In this document: positions 26,013 through 34,655 of the stretch, piece after piece
Layout: each line of letters opens with the position of its first letter
Numbering within the stretch: position 1 is the first letter of the stretch
Assembly (NCBI RefSeq): GCF_029894335.1
Contig: NZ_JARXZC010000023.1
Location: 1 to 64,000, forward strand
Direction of reading: 5' to 3'
Source of the DNA: Kitasatospora sp. MAP5-34
Lineage (GTDB): Bacteria; Actinomycetota; Actinomycetes; Streptomycetales; Streptomycetaceae
DNA length: 64,000 bases
The notes under the pieces: generated by a model
What the model was told of the DNA's origin: nothing
Databases searched by the model: none
What the model saw: the letters and a program-made list of their open reading frames with translations, nothing else
Position numbers and translations under genes: made by a program

Positions 26013-27230
26013 GTGCCTCGTACCGCGAGGGACGTCGTCTTCGTCGATGGCGTCCGCACACCGTTCGGCAAGGCCGGCCCGAAGGGCATCTACCACGAGA
26101 CCCGTGCCGACGACATGGTCGTCAAGTGCATCCGGGAGCTCGTGCGCCGCAACCCGAACCTGCCCGTCGAGCGCATCGACGAGATCGCCATCGCGGCCAC
26201 CACCCAGATCGGCGACCAGGGCCTGACGATCGGCCGTAGCGTCGGCCTGCTGTCCGGGCTGCCGAAGTCCGTTCCGGGCTACGCGATCGACCGCATGTGT
26301 GCCGGCGCGATGACCGCCGTCACCGCCACCGCCGGTGGTATCGCCTTCGGCGCGTACGACATCGTGCTCGCCGGTGGCGTCGAGCACATGGGCCGCCACC
26401 CCATGGGTGAGGGCGTCGACCCGAACCCGCGCTTCATCTCCGAGAAGATCGTCGACGAGTCGGCGCTGTTCATGGGCATGACGGCGGAGAACCTGCACGA
26501 CCGCCTGCCGCACATCACCAAGGAGCGTTGCGACGCCTACGCGGTGCGCTCGCAGGAGAAGGCCGCCAAGGCGTACGCCAACGGCGACATCCAGCCCGAC
26601 CTGGTGCCGATCTCGGTCCGGAACACCAACCCCGACGCCGGCGAGACCGGCTGGGGCCTGGCGACCACCGACGAGCCGATGCGCCCGGGCACCACGATGG
26701 AGAACCTGGCGGGTCTCAAGACCCCGTTCCGCGTGCACGGCAACATCACCGCCGGTAACGCGGCCGGTCTGAACGACGGCGCCACCGCCTCGCTGCTCGC
26801 GGCCGAGGACGTGGCCCTGGAGCTCGGCCTGCCGATCAAGATGCGGATGGTCTCCTTCGCCTACGCGGGCGTCGAGCCCGAGGTCATGGGCATCGGCCCG
26901 GTGCCGGCGACCGAGAAGGCGCTGGAGAAGGCCGGTCTGACGATCGACGACATCCAGGCCTTCGAGATCAACGAGGCCTTCGCCGTCCAGGTGCTCTCGC
27001 TGCTGGACCACTACGGCATCGCGGACGACGACGAGCGCGTCAACCCGTACGGCGGCGCGATCGCGTACGGCCACCCGCTGGCCTCCACGGGCGTCCGCCT
27101 GATGAACCAGCTGGCCCGCCGCTTCGAGCAGCGCCCGGACATCCGGTACGGCCTGACCACCATGTGCATCGGCATGGGCATGGGCGGGACCGTCATCTGG
27201 GAGAACCCGCACTTCGAGGGTGGTAAGTGA
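26013..27230 (+). CDS. fadA: acetyl-CoA C-acyltransferase (thiolase)
   Basis: This is a 405-residue thiolase for the last step of fatty-acid beta-oxidation. The nucleophilic Cys is in DRMCAGAMTA (Cys96), the acid/base residues are in EINEAFA, YGHPLASTG and the C-terminal TMCIGMGMGG, where the second Cys lies. GTG at 26013 has GGGAGGAG 7 bases upstream; the frame back to 25932 is rejected. The stop overlaps or nearly touches the fadB start, so the two subunits are made together. Likely forms the alpha2-beta2 trifunctional-type complex with the next gene product. Confidence 0.95.
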   Translation: MPRTARDVVFVDGVRTPFGKAGPKGIYHETRADDMVVKCIRELVRRNPNLPVERIDEIAIAATTQIGDQGLTIGRSVGLLSGLPKSVPGYAIDRMCAGAMTAVTATAGGIAFGAYDIVLAGGVEHMGRHPMGEGVDPNPRFISEKIVDESALFMGMTAENLHDRLPHITKERCDAYAVRSQEKAAKAYANGDIQPDLVPISVRNTNPDAGETGWGLATTDEPMRPGTTMENLAGLKTPFRVHGNITAGNAAGLNDGATASLLAAEDVALELGLPIKMRMVSFAYAGVEPEVMGIGPVPATEKALEKAGLTIDDIQAFEINEAFAVQVLSLLDHYGIADDDERVNPYGGAIAYGHPLASTGVRLMNQLARRFEQRPDIRYGLTTMCIGMGMGGTVIWENPHFEGGK

Positions 27231-27232
27231 TC

Positions 27233-29359
27233 ATGAGCACCACTGAGCTGCTGAAGCGTGCCGCCGAGCTGTTCCCCGGCGAGGTCGTCACCACCGCGCA
27301 CGTACGCCACCTGGACCTGCCGCTGCAGGCCGGCAAGCTGGCGCTGATCACCCTGGACAACGGCTTCGACCACACCAAGCCGACCACCTTCGGGCCCGGC
27401 AGCCTCGCCAAGCTGTCCGAGGCGCTGGACCAGGTCGAGGCCGAGGCCGCCGAGGGCAAGATCGTCGCCGTCGCGATCACCGGCAAGCCGTTCATCTTCG
27501 CGGTCGGCGCCGACCTCAAGGGTGTCGAGGTGCTCAAGGAGCACAGCGACGCGCTGGCCATCGGCAAGGGCGGCCACGACGTCTTCAAGCGGATCGCCGC
27601 GCTGCCCGTCCCCAGCTTCGCCTTCTACAACGGCGCGGCGATGGGCGGCGGCGTCGAGGTCGGCCTGCACTGCAGCTACCGCACCGTCAGCACCGGCGTC
27701 CCGGCGTTCTCGCTTCCCGAGGTCTTCCTCGGCCTGGTCCCCGGCTGGGGCGGCTGCACGATCCTGCCGAACCTGATCGGTCCGGCCAAGGCTGTCAAGG
27801 TCATCATCGAGAACTCGATGAGCCAGAACAAGCAGCTCAAGGGCAAGGACGTCTTCGAGCTCGGCATCGCGGACGCGATCTTCGAGCCGGCCGACTTCCT
27901 GGAGCAGTCGATCCTGTGGGCCGCCAAGGTCCTCAAGGGCGACACCGTCGTGACCCGCGAGGAGATCGACCGGGGCAAGGCCTGGGACGACGCCGTCCTC
28001 TGGGGCCGCATGGTCGCCGACGCCAAGGTGCACGGCGCCGCTCCGGCCGCCTACAAGGCGCTGGACATCATCGCCCAGGTCAAGGACCAGGACCTGCAGG
28101 CCGGCTTCGACGCCGAGGACATCGCGCTGGCCGACCTGATCATGGGTGGCGAGCTGCGCGCGGGTCTGTACGCCTTCAACCTGGTGCAGCGCCGGGCCAA
28201 GAAGCCGTTCGGTGCGCCGGACAAGTCGCTGGCCCGTCCGGTCACCAAGGTCGGCGTCGTCGGCGCGGGCCTGATGGCCTCGCAGCTGGCGCTGCTGTTC
28301 GCCCGCCGTCTGCAGGTGCCGGTGGTCCTCACCGACATCGACCAGGAGCGCGTCGACAAGGGTGTGGGCTACGTCCACGCCGAGATCGACAAGCTGCTGG
28401 CCAAGGGCCGGGTCAACAAGGACAACGCCAACCGCCTGAAGGGCCTGGTCAGCGGTTCGCTCGACAAGGCCGCCGCCTTCGGCGACGCGGACTTCGTGAT
28501 CGAGGCCGTGTTCGAGGAGATGGGCGTCAAGCAGATCGTCTTCGCCGATCTGGAGGCCGTGGTCTCGCCGACCTGTGTGCTGGCGACCAACACCTCCTCC
28601 CTCTCGGTCACCGAGATGGCGTCGAAGCTGCAGCACCCCGAGCGGGTCGTCGGCTTCCACTTCTTCAACCCGGTCGCGATCCTCCCGCTGCTGGAGATCG
28701 TCCGCGGCGAGCAGACCGACGACGCCTCGCTGGCCACGGCCTTCGGCGTCTCGAAGAAGCTCAAGAAGACGGCCGTCCTGGTCAAGGACGCCCCGGCGTT
28801 CGTGGTGAACCGGATCCTGACCCGCTTCATGGGCGAGATCCAGAGCATCATCGACGAGGGCACCCCGATCGCGACCGTCGAGAAGGGCGTCGAGCCGCTC
28901 GGCCTGCCGATGTCCCCGATCGTGCTCCTCGAGCTGGTCGGCCCGGCCATCGCGCAGCACGTCTCGGAGACCCTGCACCGGTCCTTCCCGGACCGCTTCG
29001 CCGTCTCCGAGAACCTCGGCAAGGTGGTCAAGGCCGGCAAGCGCGGCTTCTACATCTGGGAGGACGGCAAGCAGGTCCTCGACCCCGAGGTGCTGGCGCT
29101 GCTGACCTTCGGCGACTCCGTGCTGACCGAGGAGCAGGTCCTGACCCGCTCGCTCGACGCGGTGGCGCAGGAGATCGGCCTGATGCTGGACGAGGGCGTC
29201 GTCGGCGAGGCGCAGGACATCGACCTGTGCATGATCACCGGCGCCGGCTGGCCCTTCCACCTGGGCGGGATCACCCCGTACCTGGACCGTGAGGGTGTCT
29301 CGGAGCGCGTGACGGGCAAGAAGTTCCTGGCCCCGGGCCTGGCCTCCGTCCCCGCCTGA
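27233..29359 (+). CDS. fadB: fatty-acid oxidation complex alpha subunit
   Basis: This is a protein of about 708 residues with an N-terminal enoyl-CoA hydratase domain (FAVGADLKGVEVL, GAAMGGGVEVGLHC, SLPEVFLGLVPGWGG) and a C-terminal 3-hydroxyacyl-CoA dehydrogenase (Rossmann loop VGVVGAGLMASQLA, catalytic His in VVGFHFFNP). It hydrates and oxidises acyl-CoA intermediates, and the thiolase encoded upstream cleaves the product. ATG at 27233 is chosen because MSTTELLKRA is the usual start; a GTG at 27227 overlapping the thiolase stop is also possible. A strong hairpin ends the operon. Confidence 0.95.
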   Translation: MSTTELLKRAAELFPGEVVTTAHVRHLDLPLQAGKLALITLDNGFDHTKPTTFGPGSLAKLSEALDQVEAEAAEGKIVAVAITGKPFIFAVGADLKGVEVLKEHSDALAIGKGGHDVFKRIAALPVPSFAFYNGAAMGGGVEVGLHCSYRTVSTGVPAFSLPEVFLGLVPGWGGCTILPNLIGPAKAVKVIIENSMSQNKQLKGKDVFELGIADAIFEPADFLEQSILWAAKVLKGDTVVTREEIDRGKAWDDAVLWGRMVADAKVHGAAPAAYKALDIIAQVKDQDLQAGFDAEDIALADLIMGGELRAGLYAFNLVQRRAKKPFGAPDKSLARPVTKVGVVGAGLMASQLALLFARRLQVPVVLTDIDQERVDKGVGYVHAEIDKLLAKGRVNKDNANRLKGLVSGSLDKAAAFGDADFVIEAVFEEMGVKQIVFADLEAVVSPTCVLATNTSSLSVTEMASKLQHPERVVGFHFFNPVAILPLLEIVRGEQTDDASLATAFGVSKKLKKTAVLVKDAPAFVVNRILTRFMGEIQSIIDEGTPIATVEKGVEPLGLPMSPIVLLELVGPAIAQHVSETLHRSFPDRFAVSENLGKVVKAGKRGFYIWEDGKQVLDPEVLALLTFGDSVLTEEQVLTRSLDAVAQEIGLMLDEGVVGEAQDIDLCMITGAGWPFHLGGITPYLDREGVSERVTGKKFLAPGLASVPA

Positions 29360-29379
29360 CAGCCTGCTGTCCGAACCAC

Positions 29380-29416
29380 CGAAGTGCCGGAGTCGGTCCC
29401 CGACTCCGGCACTTCG
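29380..29416 (+). terminator. fadAB terminator
   Basis: A perfect 17-bp stem (29380-29396 with 29400-29416) and a 3-base loop lie 21 bases past the fadB stop. Confidence 0.9.
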
Positions 29417-29466
29417 TCGTCGTGACGGCACTTCGGCGTCGTGACAACACTTCGGCGTTGCACGGA
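29410..29466. repeat. 19-bp tandem repeat, three copies, starting in the terminator arm
   Basis: Units begin at 29410 (CACTTCGTCGTCGTGACGG), 29429 (CACTTCGGCGTCGTGACAA) and 29448 (CACTTCGGCGTTGCACGGA). The first unit starts inside the 3' arm of the fadB terminator, so the array may have grown from it. It ends 70 bases before the glycosyltransferase gene. Confidence 0.8.
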
Positions 29467-29536
29467 AGGGCGCTTGACCACTCGTCAGATCGATTTGGCA
29501 GACTACGAACAGTCATACCGATTCGAGGAGTGCAGA

Positions 29537-30661
29537 GTGCGAATACTGTTCACGGGCCCGCCGTTGGCCGGGCACCTCTTCCCGATGGTGCCGACCGCCC
29601 AGGCTCTGCGTGCCGCCGGGCACGAGGTGCTGTTCGCCGGTTCCCAGCCACTGGACCGGATCCGGGGCGCCGGCTTCACGATCGCCGAGATCGGCGACGG
29701 CACCACGCTCCGGGAGGCGTTCGAGCGCGCCGCGCCCACGCAGGAACGCGGCTACGTGACCCGCGAGCTGCCCCAGAGCCAGATCCTCGACCGGGCCGCC
29801 CTCGGCTTCGCCGAACTCTGCCGGCCCACCGTGGACGGCCTGCTGGCCACGGCGGCGGACTGGGGCGCGGACCTGCTGGTCCACGACTCGTTCCAGGCCG
29901 CCGCACCACTGGTGGCGGCGAAGCTGAAGCTCCCCTCGGTGGTGCACAACTTCGGCATCGTCTCGGGCCACGAGATGATCGCCCGGCTGGCCGGCAACTT
30001 CCAGGACGTCTACGAGCGGCACCAGGTGGCCGGCCCCGCGCGGCCCGTCGCCCTGGACGTCATACCCGCCTCGCTCGGCGGGGACGGCGACGACTGGCGC
30101 GTACGGTTCGTCCCGTACAACGGCGGCGGGGTGGTACCGGCCGACCTGCTGCGGCGCGGCGAGCGGCCGCGGATCGCCGTGACGCTGGGCTCGGTGCTGA
30201 CCCAGTGGGACGGCGTACGGTCCATCACGGGGCTGGCCAAGGCCGCCGCCTCGGTGGACGCGGAGTTCCTGTTCGCCGTCGGCGGCGCGGACCTGGCGGC
30301 GCTGGGCGAACTCCCGTCCAACGTCACGCCGCTGCCCTGGGTGCCGCTGGCGGAGCTGCTGCGCACCTGCGACGCGCTCGTACACCACGGCGGCTCGGGG
30401 ACGATGCTCACGGCCGTCGCGGCGGGCGTACCCCAGCTGGTGCTGCCGCAGGGCGCCGACCACTTCACCAACGCGGACGCCGCCGTGGCGGGCGGGTTCG
30501 GCCTCCGCGCCGGGTCGGACGCGGTGGACGGCGAGCTGCTCTCCCGGCTGCTGACCGACGACGCGCTGCGGGCGGGGGCCGCGAAGATCCAGGCCGAGAA
30601 CGCCGCACTGCCGTCACCCGCCGCCGTGGTGGCGGGCTTCGAGGCCCTGGTCCGGGGCTGA
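29537..30661 (+). CDS. GT1 family glycosyltransferase (EryCIII/macrolide type)
   Basis: This is a 374-residue GT-B fold enzyme that probably moves an NDP-sugar to a small molecule. The N-terminal acceptor domain starts VRILFTGPPLAGHLFPMVP. The donor-binding half has PLPWVPLAELL, LVHHGGSGTMLTAVAAGVPQ and LPQGADHFTNAD, the family signature with the catalytic-domain HHGGSGT. GTG at 29537 has GAGGAG 6 bases upstream. It stands alone, without sugar-biosynthesis or polyketide genes next to it, so the acceptor is unknown; resistance by glycosylation or an orphan tailoring role are both possible. Confidence 0.88.
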   Translation: MRILFTGPPLAGHLFPMVPTAQALRAAGHEVLFAGSQPLDRIRGAGFTIAEIGDGTTLREAFERAAPTQERGYVTRELPQSQILDRAALGFAELCRPTVDGLLATAADWGADLLVHDSFQAAAPLVAAKLKLPSVVHNFGIVSGHEMIARLAGNFQDVYERHQVAGPARPVALDVIPASLGGDGDDWRVRFVPYNGGGVVPADLLRRGERPRIAVTLGSVLTQWDGVRSITGLAKAAASVDAEFLFAVGGADLAALGELPSNVTPLPWVPLAELLRTCDALVHHGGSGTMLTAVAAGVPQLVLPQGADHFTNADAAVAGGFGLRAGSDAVDGELLSRLLTDDALRAGAAKIQAENAALPSPAAVVAGFEALVRG

Positions 30662-30680
30662 CGGCACCAGGACCGGGCCG

Positions 30681-30711
30681 GTCAGGGGCGCGGGCCCCCC
30701 GTGCCCCTGTC
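30681..30711. terminator. hairpin between convergent glycosyltransferase genes
   Basis: GTCAGGGGC (30681-30689) pairs with GCCCCTGTC (30703-30711) at 8 of 9 positions. The right arm reaches into the stop codon of the downstream minus-strand gene. Confidence 0.5.
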
Positions 30712-32236
30712 ACCGCTTGAGGCGGTAGATCACCGTGTCGGCGTTGACCGCGACCACCTCGTAGCGGGTGGTCAGCAGGCTCTCGATCCTCGGGATCAGC
30801 TCGGGCTGGTAGGGGGCCCGGCCGGAGTCGTCCACCACCACCTCGGGCAGGTTGTTGGCGAGTTCCTGGTCGAAGGTCTGCCAGGCGTCGCTGACGCTGT
30901 ACTGCTCGCCGACCTGCTTGTTGTCCTTGCCGCCGCTGAAGTTGGTCAGGAAGCCCGCCGTCAGGTAGCGGGAGGCGGGCTTCCGGTCGGCCAGCCAGTA
31001 CAGCTCCGGGTGCATGCCCCAGACCAGCACGGTGTCCTTGGGCGTGCTCTGCTCGGCGACGGTGGTGGCGACCTCGGTGTTGTGGGTGATGGTCTGGCCG
31101 GGCCAGAACACCGCCAGGCCCCAGAAGGCGGTCGCGGCGGCCGTGCTGTAGACGAGCACCGGCCGCCAACGACACGCGGAGGTGCTGACGGCGCCGACGC
31201 CGAGCAGCACCAGCGGCGGCATCAGCTGGAGGTAGTAGTGGCCGAAGAAGTGGAACCCGGTGCTGACCGCGACCGCCGAGGAGAGCAGCCAGACCCAGAG
31301 GTCGGCGGTCGAGCCGTGTTCCTCGGCGGCCGGTGCCGAGGTGCCACGGCTGCGGTAGCCGAGCCAGAGGCGCCGCCCGAGCGGGATCAGGAAGCCGAGT
31401 CCGGCGGCCGCCAGGATCGCGCAGTTGCCGAGCGCGCGGCCGGTCATCTGCAGCCAGGCGCCGCCCAGTGAGGCGTAGTCGCCACTGCCGGTGACGACCC
31501 AGAACAGGAAGCCCTTGGGCTTGGTAAGGATCACCGCGACGAACGCTATCGGCAGCGCGAACCCGAACATGATCTTCGCCAGCGCGGGCGGCCAGCGCAC
31601 CCCGCGTAGGCGGGCGTCCTGGTAGAGCATCCAGAGCACCGGCAGCAGCACCGCGCCGCCGGTCTGCTTGGTGAGCGAGCAGAGCGCCACCGCGATCCCG
31701 GCGGCGAGCCAGCGCCGGCGCTCGGCGTACCGGAAGGCCGCCACCATCGCGGGCAGCATGAAGACCTCGAAGGTCGCCGCCTGGGCGTCCTCCGGGGAGA
31801 GCCCGATGGAGATCAGCAGGTAGAGCGCGCCGGCGGCGGCCCCGGCCCGGTCGCCCCAGCGGCCACGCGCGATGGAGGCCAGCAGGACGGCCGTCACCAG
31901 GTGCGCGACGATCGCCAGGGTGCGCAGCGGCCAGAGCGAGGTGGAGCCGAAGACGGCGAAGCACGCCTCGTACAGCCAGGGCAGCAGCGGGGGCTTGCGG
32001 TCGACGACCGTGTCGTAGAACACGCCGCCGTCGGCCAGCATCCTGGCCTGGGTGGCTAGGTACCCCTCGTCGGGGCTCCAGACCGGCCGGAGGAAGGACG
32101 GGACGTGGGTGACCACCGCGAGCAGCGCCAGGATCGGGACCACTCTGGTCCAGTACCCCACCCGGACACGCTCGGGCAGCCGTACGGTCAGGCGCGCGGT
32201 CAGCACGGCGAGGGGGTGGGCGGAGTCGGTTGGCAC
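30710..32236 (-). CDS. GT39/PMT-like polytopic glycosyltransferase
   Basis: This is a 508-residue membrane protein with about 10-12 hydrophobic segments. Family hallmarks of lipid-phosphate-sugar dependent glycosyltransferases (PMT_2/ArnT type) are present: VWSPDEGYLATQARML early, with the Asp-Glu pair expected in the first outer loop, and DRKPPLLPWLYEACF soon after. The C-terminal 90 residues are soluble. Substrate unknown; protein or wall-polymer mannosylation is a guess from family. GTG at 32236 (VPTDSAHPLAV) is chosen over the longer 542-residue frame, though the ribosome binding site is weak. Confidence 0.8.
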   Translation of the reverse strand: MPTDSAHPLAVLTARLTVRLPERVRVGYWTRVVPILALLAVVTHVPSFLRPVWSPDEGYLATQARMLADGGVFYDTVVDRKPPLLPWLYEACFAVFGSTSLWPLRTLAIVAHLVTAVLLASIARGRWGDRAGAAAGALYLLISIGLSPEDAQAATFEVFMLPAMVAAFRYAERRRWLAAGIAVALCSLTKQTGGAVLLPVLWMLYQDARLRGVRWPPALAKIMFGFALPIAFVAVILTKPKGFLFWVVTGSGDYASLGGAWLQMTGRALGNCAILAAAGLGFLIPLGRRLWLGYRSRGTSAPAAEEHGSTADLWVWLLSSAVAVSTGFHFFGHYYLQLMPPLVLLGVGAVSTSACRWRPVLVYSTAAATAFWGLAVFWPGQTITHNTEVATTVAEQSTPKDTVLVWGMHPELYWLADRKPASRYLTAGFLTNFSGGKDNKQVGEQYSVSDAWQTFDQELANNLPEVVVDDSGRAPYQPELIPRIESLLTTRYEVVAVNADTVIYRLKR

Positions 32237-32357
32237 GGGTGACAACCTACCGGGCGGGACCGTCGAGAACCTCGTCGGTCCCGCTTTCGGTGCGATCATC
32301 TGACATTGTCGCGACGGCGTACGAATGCCCGCCGACACCCGTAGCCGCCCGGGGTGA

Positions 32358-34280
32358 CTACGCCTCGACCCGGGCCGCCACCGGCCGGTCCGACGCGAGC
32401 TTGGCCACCAGCGCGGTGATCTGGCGGGCGATGGCCGGGGCGTTCAGGCCGATCTCGGCGAGGATCTGGTCCCGGGTCGCGTGGTCCAGGAACTCCTGCG
32501 GGATGCCGAAGTCCCGCAGCGGGACGTCCACCCCGGCGTCGCGCAGCGCCTGGGAGATCGCCGAACCGACGCCGCCGGCCCGGCCGTTGTCCTCGATCGT
32601 GACGACCACCCGGTGCTCGGCCGCGAGGCCGGGCAGGGCGGCGTCCACCGGCTTGACCCAGCGCGGGTCGACCACGGTGCTGGTGATGCCCTGGGCGGCC
32701 AGCAGGTCGGCCGTCTCCAGGCCGGTCGCGGCCATCGAGCCGACCGCGACGATCAGCACGTCCGCGCGGTGGCCGTCGGTGGCCTCGGTGCTCTCGCGCA
32801 GCACGTCCATGCCGCCGATCCGGCCGACCGCCGGGACCGGCGCCGCGACGACGCCCTTGGAGTACCGGACCACCGTCGGGGCGTCGTCCACCTCGACGGC
32901 CTCGCGCAGCTGGGCGCGGAGCTGGTCGGCGTCACGCGGGGCGGCGAGGCGCAGGGTGGGTACCAAGTTCATGATCGACATGTCCCACATGCCGTTGTGC
33001 GAAGCGCCGTCGGGGCCGGTGACACCCGCGCGGTCCAGGACGAAGGTCACACCCAGCTTGTGCAGGGCGACGTCCATCAGGACCTGGTCGAAGGCCCGGT
33101 TCAGGAAGGTCGCGTAGACCGCGACCACCGGGTGCAGCCCGGCGGTGGCGAGACCGGCGGCCGAGACGGCGGCGTGCTGCTCGGCGATGCCGACGTCGAA
33201 GATCCGGTCCGGGTACGCCTTGGCGAACGGCGCGAGGCCGACGGGGTGCAGCATCGCGGCGGTGATCCCGACCACGTCCTTGCGCTCCCCGCCGATCGCG
33301 ACCATCTCGTCGGCGAAGACGCCCGTCCAGTCCTTGCCCGCGCTCTTGATCGGCAGGCCGGTCTCCGGGTGGATCACACCGACCGCGTGGAAGCGGTCCT
33401 CGTCGTTCTGCTCGGCGGCGCGGTAGCCGCGCCCCTTCTCGGTGAGGCAGTGCACGATCACCGGGCCGCCGAAGCCGCGCGCCTTGGTCAGCGCGGACTC
33501 CAGGGCGACCAGGTCGTGGCCGTCGATCGGGCCGATGTACTTGAGGCCGAGGTCCTCGAACATGCCCTGCGGGGCGATGAAGTCCTTCAGGCCCTTCTTC
33601 GCGCCGTGCAGGGTCTCGAACAGCGGCTGGCCGACCACGGGGGTGCGCTGCAGCGCGTCCTTGCCCCAGGTCAGGAAGCGCTCGTAGCCCTTGGTGGTGC
33701 GCAGCGTGGCAAGGTGGTTGGCGAGGCCGCCGATGGTCGGGGAGTACGAGCGCTCGTTGTCGTTGACGACGATGACCAGCGGGCGGTCCTTCGCGTCGGC
33801 GATGTTGTTGAGCGCCTCCCAGGCCATGCCGCCGGTGAGGGCGCCGTCGCCGATCACCGCGACCACCGTGCGGTCGTTGTGACCCTGCAACTGGTTGGCC
33901 TTGGCCAGGCCGTCGGCATAGCCGAGCACGGTGGAGGCGTGCGAGTTCTCGATCACGTCGTGCTCGGACTCGGCGCGGGACGGGTAGCCGGAGAGGCCGC
34001 CCTTCATCCGCAGCTGCGAGAAGTCCTGCCGCCCGGTGAGCAGCTTGTGCACGTAGCTCTGGTGGCCGGTGTCGAAGAGGATGCGGTCGCGCGGCGAGTC
34101 GAAGACCCGGTGCATCGCGACGGTCAGCTCGACCACGCCCAGGTTCGGGCCGAGGTGGCCGCCCGTCTTGGAGACCTCTTCGACCAGGAAGGTACGGATC
34201 TCCTCCGACAGCTCGGCCAGCTGTGCCGGGGTGAGCCGGTCGAGATCGCGCGGTCCCCGAATGCGGGTCAGCAGGGCCAC
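32358..34280 (-). CDS. dxs: 1-deoxy-D-xylulose-5-phosphate synthase
   Basis: This is a 640-residue thiamine-diphosphate enzyme that condenses pyruvate and glyceraldehyde-3-phosphate, the entry step of the MEP isoprenoid pathway. SKTGGHLGPNLG (38-49) has the conserved His, GDGALTGGMAWEALNN (144-159) is the ThDP/Mg motif, and DVGIAEQHAAVSAAG and RAGVTGPDGASHNG belong to the pyrimidine and transketolase halves. GTG at 34280. Full length. No other MEP genes are here; streptomycetes often carry two dxs copies. The 375 bp upstream are shared with the divergent phosphatase gene. Confidence 0.96.
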   Translation of the reverse strand: MALLTRIRGPRDLDRLTPAQLAELSEEIRTFLVEEVSKTGGHLGPNLGVVELTVAMHRVFDSPRDRILFDTGHQSYVHKLLTGRQDFSQLRMKGGLSGYPSRAESEHDVIENSHASTVLGYADGLAKANQLQGHNDRTVVAVIGDGALTGGMAWEALNNIADAKDRPLVIVVNDNERSYSPTIGGLANHLATLRTTKGYERFLTWGKDALQRTPVVGQPLFETLHGAKKGLKDFIAPQGMFEDLGLKYIGPIDGHDLVALESALTKARGFGGPVIVHCLTEKGRGYRAAEQNDEDRFHAVGVIHPETGLPIKSAGKDWTGVFADEMVAIGGERKDVVGITAAMLHPVGLAPFAKAYPDRIFDVGIAEQHAAVSAAGLATAGLHPVVAVYATFLNRAFDQVLMDVALHKLGVTFVLDRAGVTGPDGASHNGMWDMSIMNLVPTLRLAAPRDADQLRAQLREAVEVDDAPTVVRYSKGVVAAPVPAVGRIGGMDVLRESTEATDGHRADVLIVAVGSMAATGLETADLLAAQGITSTVVDPRWVKPVDAALPGLAAEHRVVVTIEDNGRAGGVGSAISQALRDAGVDVPLRDFGIPQEFLDHATRDQILAEIGLNAPAIARQITALVAKLASDRPVAARVEA

Positions 34281-34503
34281 CCGTTCCTCCTCGTTAAAAG
34301 GTCCCGGACCGTTGTGGGCCCGACGGGCTTCGCTGCCCTTGGCGCCGGTCGCTCCGAAGGTCTCGGAGTGCCCGGACTGGTCGAGTCTAATGTCCAGCCG
34401 CCGGGCTTCGACTGTGGGTCGATTTCCTCGCGGGATGTTCGACCCGCGTCCGAATCGTCCGCCCGGGCCGCCCGGCTCGGCCGGTGGCCGATTTTACCGC
34501 CCC

Positions 34504-34531
34504 TTCACCGGCTGCCCTTCGCGCGTACCCT
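34504..34531 (+). promoter_or_regulatory. candidate promoter of the secreted phosphatase gene
   Basis: TTCACC (34504-34509) and TACCCT (34526-34531) have 16-bp spacing, 125 bases before the start. A short inverted repeat AGTTC/GAACT (34541-34545, 34553-34557) lies just after. The 375-bp gap between dxs and this gene shows nothing else clear; PHO-box-type 11-bp GTTCA repeats were looked for and not found. Confidence 0.4.
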
Positions 34532-34655
34532 GTCGCGTTCAGTTCAGCTGTGGAACTCTGTGGCGAGCACGAGCGGGGGAGGCTGGTGGTGCTCTCCTGC
34601 ACAGGTTCTACGCGCGTCGACTCCGGCGCGTGGCAGCGCCCAGAGAAGGAGCAGG

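Noticed and set aside
32481..34655. Upstream extension of the phosphatase frame across dxs
   Set aside because: The extension is antisense to dxs. A signal peptide and AAGGAG site fix the real start at 34656.
34281..34655. PHO box upstream of the secreted phosphatase
   Set aside because: GTTCAGTTCAG near 34538 has 5-6 bp spacing instead of the 11-bp direct repeats of a PHO box.
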